A stretch of DNA of 9,338 nucleotides from UBA4644 sp900555855. Lineage in GTDB: Bacteria > Bacillota > Clostridia > Oscillospirales > Butyricicoccaceae. The number at the start of each line of letters is the position of its first letter. The first letter of the stretch is position 1. Of this stretch, positions 1 to 9,085 are shown piece by piece. The notes under the pieces are model-generated. The model did not search any database and was not told the DNA's origin. It saw only the letters and a list, made by a program, of their open reading frames with translations. The translations under genes were made by a program, and so were the position numbers. The DNA is taken from assembly GCA_052289195.1 (NCBI GenBank), contig DAWAJD010000051.1, forward strand, positions 1 through 9,338. The letters run 5' to 3'.

Positions 1-62
1 CAGCTCCCCTTTTCGATCGCGGGCGTTTCTGCGGAAACGCCATTGCGGCACCGCAGCGCGGG
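1..62. other. Hairpin-rich flank of the left repeat
   Basis: There is no supported gene here. The sequence contains a perfect 8-bp stem at 22-29/34-41 (GGCGTTTC / GAAACGCC). A smaller TGCG/CGCA stem sits at 44-47/52-55. GATCGCG at 15-21 can pair with CGCGATC at 68-74 and so enclose both hairpins. Because that long-range stem reaches into the repeat starting at 63, the repeat unit probably includes this stretch. The matching part of the right copy would lie beyond the window. On the minus strand a frame opened by the ATG at 90-88 stays open to base 1; see the findings. Confidence 0.5.
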
Positions 63-161
63 CCGCGCGCGATCTGACGGGCGGAACCATGTTCCTCCCG
101 TAAACCCTCTTCTTTTTGGACGGGGACGGGGGGCTCCTTCACAGGAGCCAAGCCCTGCGGG
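63..161 (-). repeat. Left copy of a structured intergenic repeat (inverted partner at 9231-9338)
   Basis: Bases 63-117 are a perfect 55-bp inverted match to 9284-9338. The similarity continues to 161 (147-161 matches 9231-9245 exactly), with a short extra segment and a few substitutions in the right copy. The copy starts directly after the pth stop codon and is oriented as a 3' extension of that gene. It holds two hairpins: 77-87/91-101 (11 bp with one mismatch, loop CAT) and GGCTCCT/AGGAGCC at 132-138/143-149. The second hairpin is not followed by a T-run on either strand, so it is not a classic intrinsic terminator, though it could protect the 3' end of the mRNA. I infer a multicopy dispersed element. 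No transposase or target-site duplication is visible. Confidence 0.85.
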
Positions 162-770
162 TCATTCCGCCTGGAATTGATTAAACTCCTGCATGGCGTG
201 GTCGGGGCCGTGCTCCAGCAGGTCCAAAACGGCGTCGGGGACGGCCCTTGCGGCGGCATAGGAAAGGCTGTCCATGGGAGAAAGGACGAACTCCGCCATA
301 TCCTCCCCATGCTCCTTATCCGCCTTGCCCAGCCCGATCCGGATGCGGGGGAACCGGTCGCTCTGGAGCTGATAGACGATGCTGCGCATCCCGTTGTGGG
401 TGCCGGCGGAGCCGCTGCGGCGGATGCGCAGACGGCCGGCAGGCAGATCTGCGTCGTCATAGATCACCACCAGCCGCTCCGGCGGCACCTGATAGGCGGC
501 CAGCATATCCCGGACGGCCTCGCCGGAAAGGTTCATATAGGTCTGGGGCTTCATCAGCACCACGGTCTGCCCCGCCAGCGTACAAACGCCGTAAAGCGAC
601 CTGCATTTTGCCTGCCGCAGCCGCCCCAGGCCCGCCCGCTCCGCCAGCAGATCCAGCGCGACGAAGCCGGCGTTGTGGCGGGTCATCTCATAGCTTGCCC
701 CGGGATTGCCCAGACCGCAGACGATCCAGTCTGCCCGCTGGGGCTCCGCGGGCTTTTTTCTTCTGAAAAT
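162..770 (-). CDS. pth: Peptidyl-tRNA hydrolase (Pth), probable ATT start
   Basis: Pth cleaves the ester bond of peptidyl-tRNAs released from stalled ribosomes and so recycles tRNA in the cytoplasm. With the start chosen here the protein has 202 residues, close to the usual 185-200. The family motifs are all present: GLGNPG at 19-24 (Asn22), TRHNAGF at 30-36 with catalytic His32, MKPQTYMNLSG at 73-83 with Asn80, YDDADLP at 104-110 with Asp105, and GSAGTHNG at 120-127 with Asn126. The usual GGHNG reads GTHNG. The gene begins 16 nt after prs on the same strand. No ATG, GTG or TTG lies in frame near the expected N-terminus; the only upstream ATG is inside prs. An AAGGGAG site eight bases before ATT (770-768) gives a product beginning M-F-R-R-K-K-P, so I call ATT. 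A sequencing error in an ATG is the alternative. The identity is certain, the exact start is not. Confidence 0.95.
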   Translation of the reverse strand: MFRRKKPAEPQRADWIVCGLGNPGASYEMTRHNAGFVALDLLAERAGLGRLRQAKCRSLYGVCTLAGQTVVLMKPQTYMNLSGEAVRDMLAAYQVPPERLVVIYDDADLPAGRLRIRRSGSAGTHNGMRSIVYQLQSDRFPRIRIGLGKADKEHGEDMAEFVLSPMDSLSYAAARAVPDAVLDLLEHGPDHAMQEFNQFQAE

Positions 771-778
771 AGCAAAAA

Positions 779-785
779 CTCCCTT
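779..785 (-). promoter_or_regulatory. Ribosome-binding site of pth
   Basis: On the minus strand AAGGGAG reads from 785 to 779, just after the prs stop codon (789-787). Eight bases (778-771) separate it from the ATT at 770-768. It matters because it picks the pth start when no standard start codon is available in frame. Confidence 0.55.
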
Positions 786-786
786 T

Positions 787-1746
787 TTAATTATACAGGT
801 CGGACATGGCCCGCTCCTCGTGGACCCGGCGGATGGCCTCGGCAAACAGATCGGCCACGGTGAGGGTCTTGATCTTGCCGATGGCCTTTTCGCCCTCCAC
901 GGGGATGGTGTCCAGCAGCACCAGCTTGGAGATCACGCTTTCCTCCAGCCGCTGGATGGCCGGGCCGGAGAGGACGCCGTGGGTGGCGCAGGCGATGATC
1001 TCCCGGGCGCCGCCCCGCTCGATCAGGGCCTTGGCCCCGTGGCACAGGGTGCCGGCGGTGTCTACCATATCGTCCACCAGCAGGACCTTCTTATCCTTCA
1101 CATCGCCGATGATGTTCATGACCTCGGAAACATTGGGCTTGGGCCGGCGCTTGTCCACGATGGCCAGCGGCAGATCCAGCTTTTCGGTAAACTTTCTGGC
1201 CCGGGTGACCGAGCCGAGATCGGGGGAGACCACCACATACTCCGGGTTGGACGCGCCCAGCTGGTCGAAGAAATACTGGGAGAGGATCCTGGTGCCCAGC
1301 AGATTGTCCAGCGGGATGTTGAAGAAGCCCTGGATCTGGCTGGCGTGCAGGTCCATGGTGAGCACGCGGTTTGCGCCGGCGGCCTCCAGCATCTCGGCGC
1401 ACAGCTTGGCGGAGATGGGATCCCGGGGCTTGGCCTTGCGGTCCTGTCGGGCATAGCCGAAATAGGGCATGACGGCGGTGATCCGGGCGGCGGAGGCCCG
1501 GCGGAAGGCGTCGATCATGATGAGCAGCTCCATGAAGTTGTCGTTTACCGGGCTGCAGGTGGACTGGATGACGAACACATCGCAGCCGCGGACGGTCTCG
1601 TTGATGGAGACGGAGATCTCCCCGTCGGAAAACAGCTTACAGACGCAGTCGCCCAGCGGCAGACCCAGCTTGCCGGCGATGGCCTTGGCCAGGGCGGGAT
1701 TGGAATTGCCTGCGAAGATCTTGATTTTTTCGGCGTAGTAGCTCAT
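787..1746 (-). CDS. prs: Ribose-phosphate pyrophosphokinase (PRPP synthetase)
   Basis: Prs transfers pyrophosphate from ATP to ribose 5-phosphate to make PRPP, the precursor of purines, pyrimidines, NAD, histidine and tryptophan. The protein has 319 residues, the normal length of the class I bacterial enzyme. Visible signatures are FSDGE at 39-43, the flexible catalytic loop YARQDRKA at 98-105, MDLHASQIQGFF at 131-142, DKRRPKPN at 198-205 with the catalytic Lys and Arg, and the PRPP loop VLLVDDMVDTAGTL at 221-234. Nothing essential appears to be missing. ATG at 1746-1744 is preceded by AGGGGG (1762-1757) with a 10-nt spacer. The gene lies 48 nt after the glmU-like gene and 16 nt before pth, the order known from B. 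subtilis (gcaD-prs-ctc-spoVC) but without ctc. Co-transcription from the promoter before glmU is likely. The 1747-1794 gap is AT-rich but shows no convincing promoter. Confidence 0.98.
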   Translation of the reverse strand: MSYYAEKIKIFAGNSNPALAKAIAGKLGLPLGDCVCKLFSDGEISVSINETVRGCDVFVIQSTCSPVNDNFMELLIMIDAFRRASAARITAVMPYFGYARQDRKAKPRDPISAKLCAEMLEAAGANRVLTMDLHASQIQGFFNIPLDNLLGTRILSQYFFDQLGASNPEYVVVSPDLGSVTRARKFTEKLDLPLAIVDKRRPKPNVSEVMNIIGDVKDKKVLLVDDMVDTAGTLCHGAKALIERGGAREIIACATHGVLSGPAIQRLEESVISKLVLLDTIPVEGEKAIGKIKTLTVADLFAEAIRRVHEERAMSDLYN

Positions 1747-1794
1747 GTGCGGTTTACCCCCTGAAGATATATGTAATAATTTTGGATCTCAGAC

Positions 1795-2871
1795 TCAGAG
1801 CTTGCCGGCCTCCCGGCGTTTTTTGACCCAGTCGGGCTTGACGGTCTGGCGGCTGCGGGCGATGACGAAGGCTTCCTCCGGCACATCCTCGGTGATGGTG
1901 CCGCCGGCAGCCAGATAAGCGCCGCGGCCGATCTTCACCGGGGAGACCAGATTGACATTGCAGCCCACGAAGCTGTCGTCCTCCACGGTGGTGCGGTATT
2001 TCCGCTTGCCGTCGTAATTGACGGTGACCACGCCGCAGCCGATGTTGATGCGGCGGCCCAGATCGCTGTCGCCGATATAGGTCAGGTGGGAGATCTTGGT
2101 GCCGTCGCCCACGGTGGAATTCTTCAGCTCCACAAAGTCGCCCACCCGGGCCTTTTCCCCGATGGTGCAGCCGGGACGGATATAGGCGAAGGGGCCCACG
2201 GTGGTGCCTGCGCCAACGGTGCTCTCCGTAACCTGGGAGCTGTTGACCGTGCAGCCTTCGCCGATGACGGCGTCCCGCAGCAGAGTGTTGGGCCCGATGA
2301 CCGCCCCCGCGCCCACCTGGCTCCCGCCGTAGATCAGGCAGCCGGGCAGCACCGTGCAGCCCGGAGCCAGCCGGGCCCTGGGCGAGATATGGGTGGTGTT
2401 GGGATCGGTGAGAAACACGCCCCGCTGCATAAAGGCATAGTTGATCCGCCGGCGCAGCTGCTCCTGCACGGCATAGGCGCTCTCGGCGTCTGCCGCGGCA
2501 AGGCCCTCGCCGGGCTCACACTGGACGGTGGCATAGCCCTCCGGCAGCGCCGAAGGCTCCAGCGCCAGCACCTGCTCCGCCGGGCCCCAGAAGGCAAGGG
2601 GCATTCTTCCCGCCGTCAGCGCGGCGTTTTCCGGCTGGTCGGCCAGCCGGGTATAGGTGGCGGCAGAGATGGCCGCATAAGGCCCCAGGACCAGCAGCAG
2701 CCGCTGTCCCGCCGCCTGAGAAAGCAGCGCCTCCCGGCTTTCCGGGGCAAGCCAGCGTCCGCCGGCAGCTTCCGCCGCCAGAGCGATATGCTCCGCCGCG
2801 GTGCAGGAGAGGATCTCCCAGGGACAGCGCTCCGCCGCGCCGGGCAGAAGCGATACAAGGAACGGTTCCAT
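1795..2871 (-). CDS. glmU: GlmU-like glucosamine-1-phosphate N-acetyltransferase with a degenerate uridylyltransferase domain
   Basis: GlmU normally acetylates glucosamine-1-phosphate and then couples the product to UTP, giving UDP-GlcNAc for peptidoglycan and wall polymers. This protein has 358 residues against about 455 in typical GlmU. The C-terminal half is intact: the linker QEQLRRRIN at 136-143, then a left-handed beta-helix from about 155 to 335 with many hexapeptide repeats. It keeps the acetyltransferase residues Arg232 (YIRPG), Lys250 (ELKN), His262 (SHLTYIGD) and NYDG at 285-288. The first 130 residues lack the LAAGxGTRM nucleotide-binding motif and the following PK motif. A weak echo of the nucleotidyltransferase fold remains (LLLVLGPYAAISAATYTRL, 58-76). 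I infer loss of uridylyltransferase activity. ATG at 2871-2869 has AAGGAAGG (2888-2881) nine bases upstream. It leads the glmU-prs-pth operon. It could be named an acetyltransferase paralogue if a full GlmU exists elsewhere. Confidence 0.88.
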   Translation of the reverse strand: MEPFLVSLLPGAAERCPWEILSCTAAEHIALAAEAAGGRWLAPESREALLSQAAGQRLLLVLGPYAAISAATYTRLADQPENAALTAGRMPLAFWGPAEQVLALEPSALPEGYATVQCEPGEGLAAADAESAYAVQEQLRRRINYAFMQRGVFLTDPNTTHISPRARLAPGCTVLPGCLIYGGSQVGAGAVIGPNTLLRDAVIGEGCTVNSSQVTESTVGAGTTVGPFAYIRPGCTIGEKARVGDFVELKNSTVGDGTKISHLTYIGDSDLGRRINIGCGVVTVNYDGKRKYRTTVEDDSFVGCNVNLVSPVKIGRGAYLAAGGTITEDVPEEAFVIARSRQTVKPDWVKKRREAGKL

Positions 2872-2924
2872 TTGCAGTTTCCTTCCTTTCGTGATAAAAA
2901 CAGTGAAAAAGCGCGGGAAACGCG

Positions 2925-2956
2925 AAAAAACAGGCGAGCCGCCCGTCCGGGCCGGC
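2925..2956 (-). terminator. Possible attenuator in the glmU leader
   Basis: On the minus strand ACGGGCG (2946-2940) can pair with CGCCTGT (2936-2930) around a GCT loop. One G-U pair is included, and a run of six T (2930-2925) follows, as in an intrinsic terminator. It would lie about 35-55 nt into the transcript from the promoter at 2987-3015 and over 50 nt before the glmU start. A second hairpin, GCC-GCCCG with CGGGC-GGC over 2956-2938, uses the same bases and would exclude the terminator fold. That is the layout of an attenuator, but I recognise no riboswitch or leader peptide. A weaker CGCG/CGCG hairpin with T5 follows at about 2924-2906. Confidence 0.35.
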
Positions 2957-2986
2957 GCTTTGCTCCGCGCACAGCATACCAGCTTC

Positions 2987-3015
2987 AGTATAACAGGCCC
3001 GGCGGCAAATTTCCA
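2987..3015 (-). promoter_or_regulatory. Sigma-A-type promoter for glmU-prs-pth
   Basis: On the minus strand TGGAAA (3015-3010) and TATACT (2992-2987) are 17 bp apart. TG at 2995-2994 precedes the -10 box and makes it an extended -10. Transcription would start near 2980 and give a leader of about 110 nt. The site lies in the divergent spacer, close to the plus-strand promoter at 3027-3055. The -35 matches the consensus at four of six positions. Confidence 0.5.
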
Positions 3016-3026
3016 TCCCTTTTTGC

Positions 3027-3055
3027 TTTACGGAAAAAAGTATTTTTGCTATAAT
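3027..3055 (+). promoter_or_regulatory. Sigma-A-type promoter for the dnaD gene
   Basis: TTTACG (3027-3032) and a consensus TATAAT (3050-3055) are separated by 17 bp, and TG at 3047-3048 makes an extended -10. The predicted start is near 3062, about 33 nt before the dnaD ATG. This is the best promoter in the window. Its -35 side lies about 12 bp from the -35 box of the opposing promoter, so the two may compete for polymerase. Confidence 0.75.
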
Positions 3056-3094
3056 AGTCGGGAACGACATTTTAGGCCGAAGGAGGGCTTTTCC

Positions 3095-4288
3095 ATGGAA
3101 GAACAAAGGCTTCGGGTCTGCCGGGAGGGCAGGGAAGCCATGCAGGCGCTGGCGCAGCTGCGGGACGGCGACGCGGCGCTGCTTTATGCGTTTCTCGCCG
3201 CCCAGGAGGAGGAGGGAGCCTCGCTGCCGCTGGCGGAGCAGAAGCTGGGGCTCTCCAAGGCCGCGCTGGAAAAGGCCGCCCAGCTGCTGCTGGTCTGGGG
3301 GCTGGTCTCCCGCAGGCGGGCGACGCCGCCGCCCCGGCAGGAGGGGACCTATCCCTCTGCCCAGCTGGCGGAAGCCCGGGAGCACGACGCCGCCTTCCAC
3401 GGCCTTTGCTGCTATCTGGAGGGGGAGCTGGGCCGCATTTTGAACCGGCAGGAGCTGGAGACGCTGCTCAGCGTGCGGGACAGCCTGAACCTGCCGGAGG
3501 ATGTTTTGACCCTGCTGATCTCCGACTGCGCAGGAAGGGGGCGGCTCTCCGCCCGGGCGCTGGAAAAGCAGGCCTACCACTGGTACGATCTGGAGCTGAA
3601 CACCTATGAAAAGGCCAGCGCCTACCTGCAGAAGCAGCGGGAGCGCTCCACCCGCGGGGCGAAGGTGCTGGCGCTGTTTCAGATCCGGGACCGGCTCCCC
3701 GGGGAGACGGAGCAGAATTACATCGACAAATGGACAGAATGGGGCCTTTCCGACCAGCTGCTGCAGCTGGCCTACGACAAGACCCTTCTGGGAGCGGGCC
3801 GGCTCAGCTGGCCCTATCTGAACAAGATCCTCACCTCCTGGCATGAAAAGGGCTATCGCACGCCGGCGGACATCGAGCTGGACCGGAAGGACGCGCTCCC
3901 GCCCCGGCGCAGCGGCGAAACCAAGGAAAGCGTCGAGAGCGCGGTGCTGCGGCGGATGCAGGAAAAGCGGCAGGCCCGGGCCATGGAGCTGGAGGCCCGC
4001 CGGGCCGCCCTGCGGCAGCAGAGCCCGGAGTTCGCCGCCAACGAGAGCGCGCTGCGGCTGTGCGCTTCTCAGCGGAGCCGGGCCTCCGGCGAAAAGCGGC
4101 AGGCGCTGGAGAGCCAGTATCAGGCCTGTCAGAAGCGGCAGGCGGAGCTGCTGGCGGCGCTGGGCAAGCCCGCCGGCTGGCTGGATGACCGGCCGGACTG
4201 CCCCTATTGCGGCGACCGGGGCTATATCGGCTCGAAAAAATGCCAATGCCTGCTGCGGGCCTGTGAGGAAGCAAAGGCGGGGATCTGA
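3095..4288 (+). CDS. DnaD-domain replication protein with a DnaC/DnaI-like zinc-motif tail
   Basis: DnaD-family proteins act in the Firmicute primosome, remodelling DNA and helping load the replicative helicase at origins or stalled forks. The 397-residue protein starts with a winged-helix-like region (about 20-75). A first DnaD-like helical domain (about 100-178) and a second (about 188-253) follow. The second ends in the hallmark YxxxIxxxW motif, Y241-L-N-K-I-L-T-S-W249. Residues 280-355 are a charged helical, probably coiled-coil, stretch. The end carries C369-x-x-C372 and C383-x-C385 in CPYCGDRGYIGSKKCQCL, a zinc-knuckle-like motif. From my knowledge of the family, the helical stretch plus this cysteine motif resembles the N-terminal region of clostridial DnaC/DnaI helicase loaders. 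The AAA+ ATPase domain that should follow is absent from this protein and from the 286 nt downstream. ATG at 3095 has AAGGAGGG at 3080-3087. The DnaD assignment is firm; the tail's origin is inferred. Confidence 0.9.
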   Translation: MEEQRLRVCREGREAMQALAQLRDGDAALLYAFLAAQEEEGASLPLAEQKLGLSKAALEKAAQLLLVWGLVSRRRATPPPRQEGTYPSAQLAEAREHDAAFHGLCCYLEGELGRILNRQELETLLSVRDSLNLPEDVLTLLISDCAGRGRLSARALEKQAYHWYDLELNTYEKASAYLQKQRERSTRGAKVLALFQIRDRLPGETEQNYIDKWTEWGLSDQLLQLAYDKTLLGAGRLSWPYLNKILTSWHEKGYRTPADIELDRKDALPPRRSGETKESVESAVLRRMQEKRQARAMELEARRAALRQQSPEFAANESALRLCASQRSRASGEKRQALESQYQACQKRQAELLAALGKPAGWLDDRPDCPYCGDRGYIGSKKCQCLLRACEEAKAGI

Positions 4289-4328
4289 TTCCCCCGGGGG
4301 GCCGGAGCTTCCTCTGAGAAAAAGCCCA

Positions 4329-4349
4329 GCCCCGCGGCAGACGCGGGGC
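4329..4349 (+). terminator. Stem-loop after dnaD
   Basis: GCCCCGCG (4329-4336) pairs perfectly with CGCGGGGC (4342-4349) around GCAGA, about 40 nt after the dnaD stop codon. No T-run follows, so this is at best a pause, processing or mRNA-end-protecting hairpin rather than a proven intrinsic terminator. Confidence 0.3.
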
Positions 4350-4393
4350 GGAGGACAGGAGAAGACATCCTCTGAGAGCGCGAACGGGGGGTT

Positions 4394-4431
4394 CCGGGGG
4401 GCATTTCGCCTTTGGTACAAAGGCCCCCCGG
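4394..4431. repeat. Two-tier stem-loop
   Basis: CCGGGGGGC (4394-4402) pairs perfectly with GCCCCCCGG (4423-4431). Inside it, CTTTG (4410-4414) pairs with CAAAG (4418-4422) around GTA, leaving a one-sided bulge at 4403-4409. An alternative stem, AAAGGCC/GGCCTTT (4419-4425/4433-4439), competes with it. Confidence 0.6.
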
Positions 4432-4441
4432 CGGCCTTTCT

Positions 4442-4469
4442 GTCCACTTTCCGCCGGTGGAAAGTGGAC
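4442..4469. repeat. Perfect 11-bp inverted repeat
   Basis: GTCCACTTTCC (4442-4452) pairs with GGAAAGTGGAC (4459-4469) around a six-base loop. It is less GC-rich than its neighbours, so chance complementarity from base composition is a poorer explanation here. Confidence 0.65.
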
Positions 4470-4474
4470 GAATG

Positions 4475-4497
4475 CCCCGCAGCGAAGCGCTGCGGGG
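4475..4497. repeat. Perfect 10-bp inverted repeat
   Basis: CCCCGCAGCG (4475-4484) pairs with CGCTGCGGGG (4488-4497) around AAG. It begins only five bases after the previous hairpin. A third, smaller GCGCC/GGCGC stem follows at 4503-4507/4512-4516, so the three form a tandem array. Confidence 0.65.
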
Positions 4498-4574
4498 ACC
4501 ATGCGCCCGCAGGCGCGAAATTACCCTGCGGCATGACGGCGTTTTCCATGCATCAAACTAAAAAAGGAGGAGCC

Positions 4575-8039
<3,465 letters not shown>

Positions 8040-8053
8040 TAAAATACGGTCTC

Positions 8054-8086
8054 ACAGGCAAGGAAGCCTGAACAGCCCTGTTTTTT
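8054..8086 (+). terminator. Weak terminator-like element between mfd and the lipoprotein gene
   Basis: ACAGG (8054-8058) can pair with CCTGT (8077-8081), which runs into six T (8081-8086). A competing local hairpin, CAGGC/GCCTG (8055-8059/8066-8070), uses the same left arm. Stems of five pairs are short, so termination after mfd would be partial at most. If the promoter at 8017-8045 is real, this element lies in its leader. Confidence 0.3.
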
Positions 8087-8101
8087 CCACAAGGAGGTCC
8101 C

Positions 8102-9085
8102 ATGAAACGCAAAAAGCTCATTGCGATGCTGCTGGCGGCGGCGCTCTGCGCCGCGCTGCTCTGCGGCTGCAGCCCCAGCCCCACCGCCGTTACCGTGGGC
8201 GGCCGCAAGGTAGACGCCTCGGAATACGCCTTTTATCTTTATTACAACCGCCCGGACGCCAGCGCCTCCGGCACGGTGGTCTACGACGACGCCGTGATGG
8301 CCGCCGTGCGGCAGGCCGCGCTGGATCAGATCGTCACCAACGAGGTGGTGCGGCTCAAGTGCGAGTCGCTGGGCCTGACCCTTTCTCAGGAGCAGAAGGA
8401 CGCCCTGAAGGAGGAAAAGGCCGCCCTCATCGAGTCGCTGGGCGGCAAGGCGGCCTATCTGGAATATCTCCATCAGGCCTATCTCACCGACCGGGCCTAT
8501 GACAAGTTCCAGGAAAACAAGCTCTGGTATGAGCTGCTTTACGACCACATGCTGGAGGACAGCTCCGTCTATTTCACCGACGAGATGCTGCGGCAGTATT
8601 TCGCGGAGAATTATGCCACGGTGGAGTGCATCTGCATCAGCACGCTGGACGACGAGGGCCAGCCCCTTTCCGCCCAGGAGATCCGGGACAAGGGTCAGCT
8701 TGCGGCCTCTGTGGCCGCCCAGGCCAAGGCCGAGGGCGCGGATTTTGAAGCCCTCTGGCTGGAATACAACGAGGATCCCTCCGTTCCCATGGATGTCCCC
8801 ATGGGCCGGCAGGAAGCCGCCAGCACCTATTATCTGAAAACGCTCTTCGACCTGGCGGAAAATCAGGTGAGCAGCCCCATCGAGGAGGAGGACGGCTTTT
8901 ATATCCTCAAGCGCTGCCCGCTGTCGGTCTCCTATTACGATGAAAATCAGGCGGAGATCTATCAGGAGGCGCTGGACTGGCGCTTTTCCCAGCTGCTGGA
9001 CGAATGGAAGACGGACTATTCCGTGACGCAGCAGCCCGTGATCCAGAAGATCACCCTCAACAACCTGACCGATTATATCAAATGA
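8102..9085 (+). CDS. PpiC/SurA-like lipoprotein (PrsA-type foldase, probably atypical)
   Basis: The 327-residue protein has a lipoprotein signal: positively charged start (MKRKK), hydrophobic core 6-21 and lipobox L20-C-G-C23, giving a mature protein anchored by Cys23 on the outer face of the membrane. A SurA/PrsA-type helical N-domain follows (about 28-165; VTVGGRKVDASEYAFYLYY at 30-48 resembles the usual opening of such chaperones). A region resembling a PpiC rotamase domain spans about 170-272, ending in EDGFYILKR (263-271). A helical C-terminal segment closes it. Family members help secreted proteins fold. The histidines common in active parvulins are replaced: the usual SHILV position reads ECICI (175-179) and GYH reads GFY (265-267), so isomerase activity is doubtful. 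ATG at 8102 follows a perfect AAGGAGGT (8091-8098) at short spacing. A PrsA-like gene downstream of mfd is, as I recall, a common clostridial arrangement. Confidence 0.85.
   Translation: MKRKKLIAMLLAAALCAALLCGCSPSPTAVTVGGRKVDASEYAFYLYYNRPDASASGTVVYDDAVMAAVRQAALDQIVTNEVVRLKCESLGLTLSQEQKDALKEEKAALIESLGGKAAYLEYLHQAYLTDRAYDKFQENKLWYELLYDHMLEDSSVYFTDEMLRQYFAENYATVECICISTLDDEGQPLSAQEIRDKGQLAASVAAQAKAEGADFEALWLEYNEDPSVPMDVPMGRQEAASTYYLKTLFDLAENQVSSPIEEEDGFYILKRCPLSVSYYDENQAEIYQEALDWRFSQLLDEWKTDYSVTQQPVIQKITLNNLTDYIK

Larger units (their letters stand above)
4289..4574. repeat. Hairpin-rich spacer between dnaD and mfd
   Basis: I see no gene here; open frames crossing it read as GC-rich shadow translation. 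At least five stem-loops follow one another (listed separately). CCTCTGAG occurs at 4311-4318 and 4369-4376 and also in the right edge repeat at 9248-9255. ACGGGGGGTTCC at 4384-4395 is repeated in inverted orientation at 9256-9267. The stretch therefore looks related in style, and partly in sequence, to the edge repeats. I infer an assembly of intergenic repeat modules. No convincing promoter for mfd is visible. The mfd ribosome-binding site GGAGG is at 4566-4570. Confidence 0.55.

Noticed and set aside
771..845. Upstream ATG start for pth at 845
   Set aside because: It would overlap the end of prs by over 50 nt and add 25 unrelated residues, with no ribosome-binding site noted. The ATT start fits the family length better.
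706..1764. 352-codon plus-strand open frame antisense to prs
   Set aside because: prs carries every family signature on the other strand, and this frame shows none of its own.
2516..4549. 677-codon minus-strand open frame across glmU, dnaD and the spacer
   Set aside because: It overlaps two well-supported genes and reads as Pro/Gly/Arg-rich shadow translation without domains. GC-rich codon use keeps antisense frames open.
3843..4574. N-terminal extension of mfd upstream of 4575
   Set aside because: The open frame continues upstream, but it covers dnaD in another frame and the hairpin spacer. Mfd homology and the AGGAGG site both place the start at 4575.
4289..4574. CRISPR or tandem-repeat array in the hairpin spacer
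   Set aside because: The stems differ in sequence and there is no regular repeat-spacer pattern. The only shared words are 8-12 nt.
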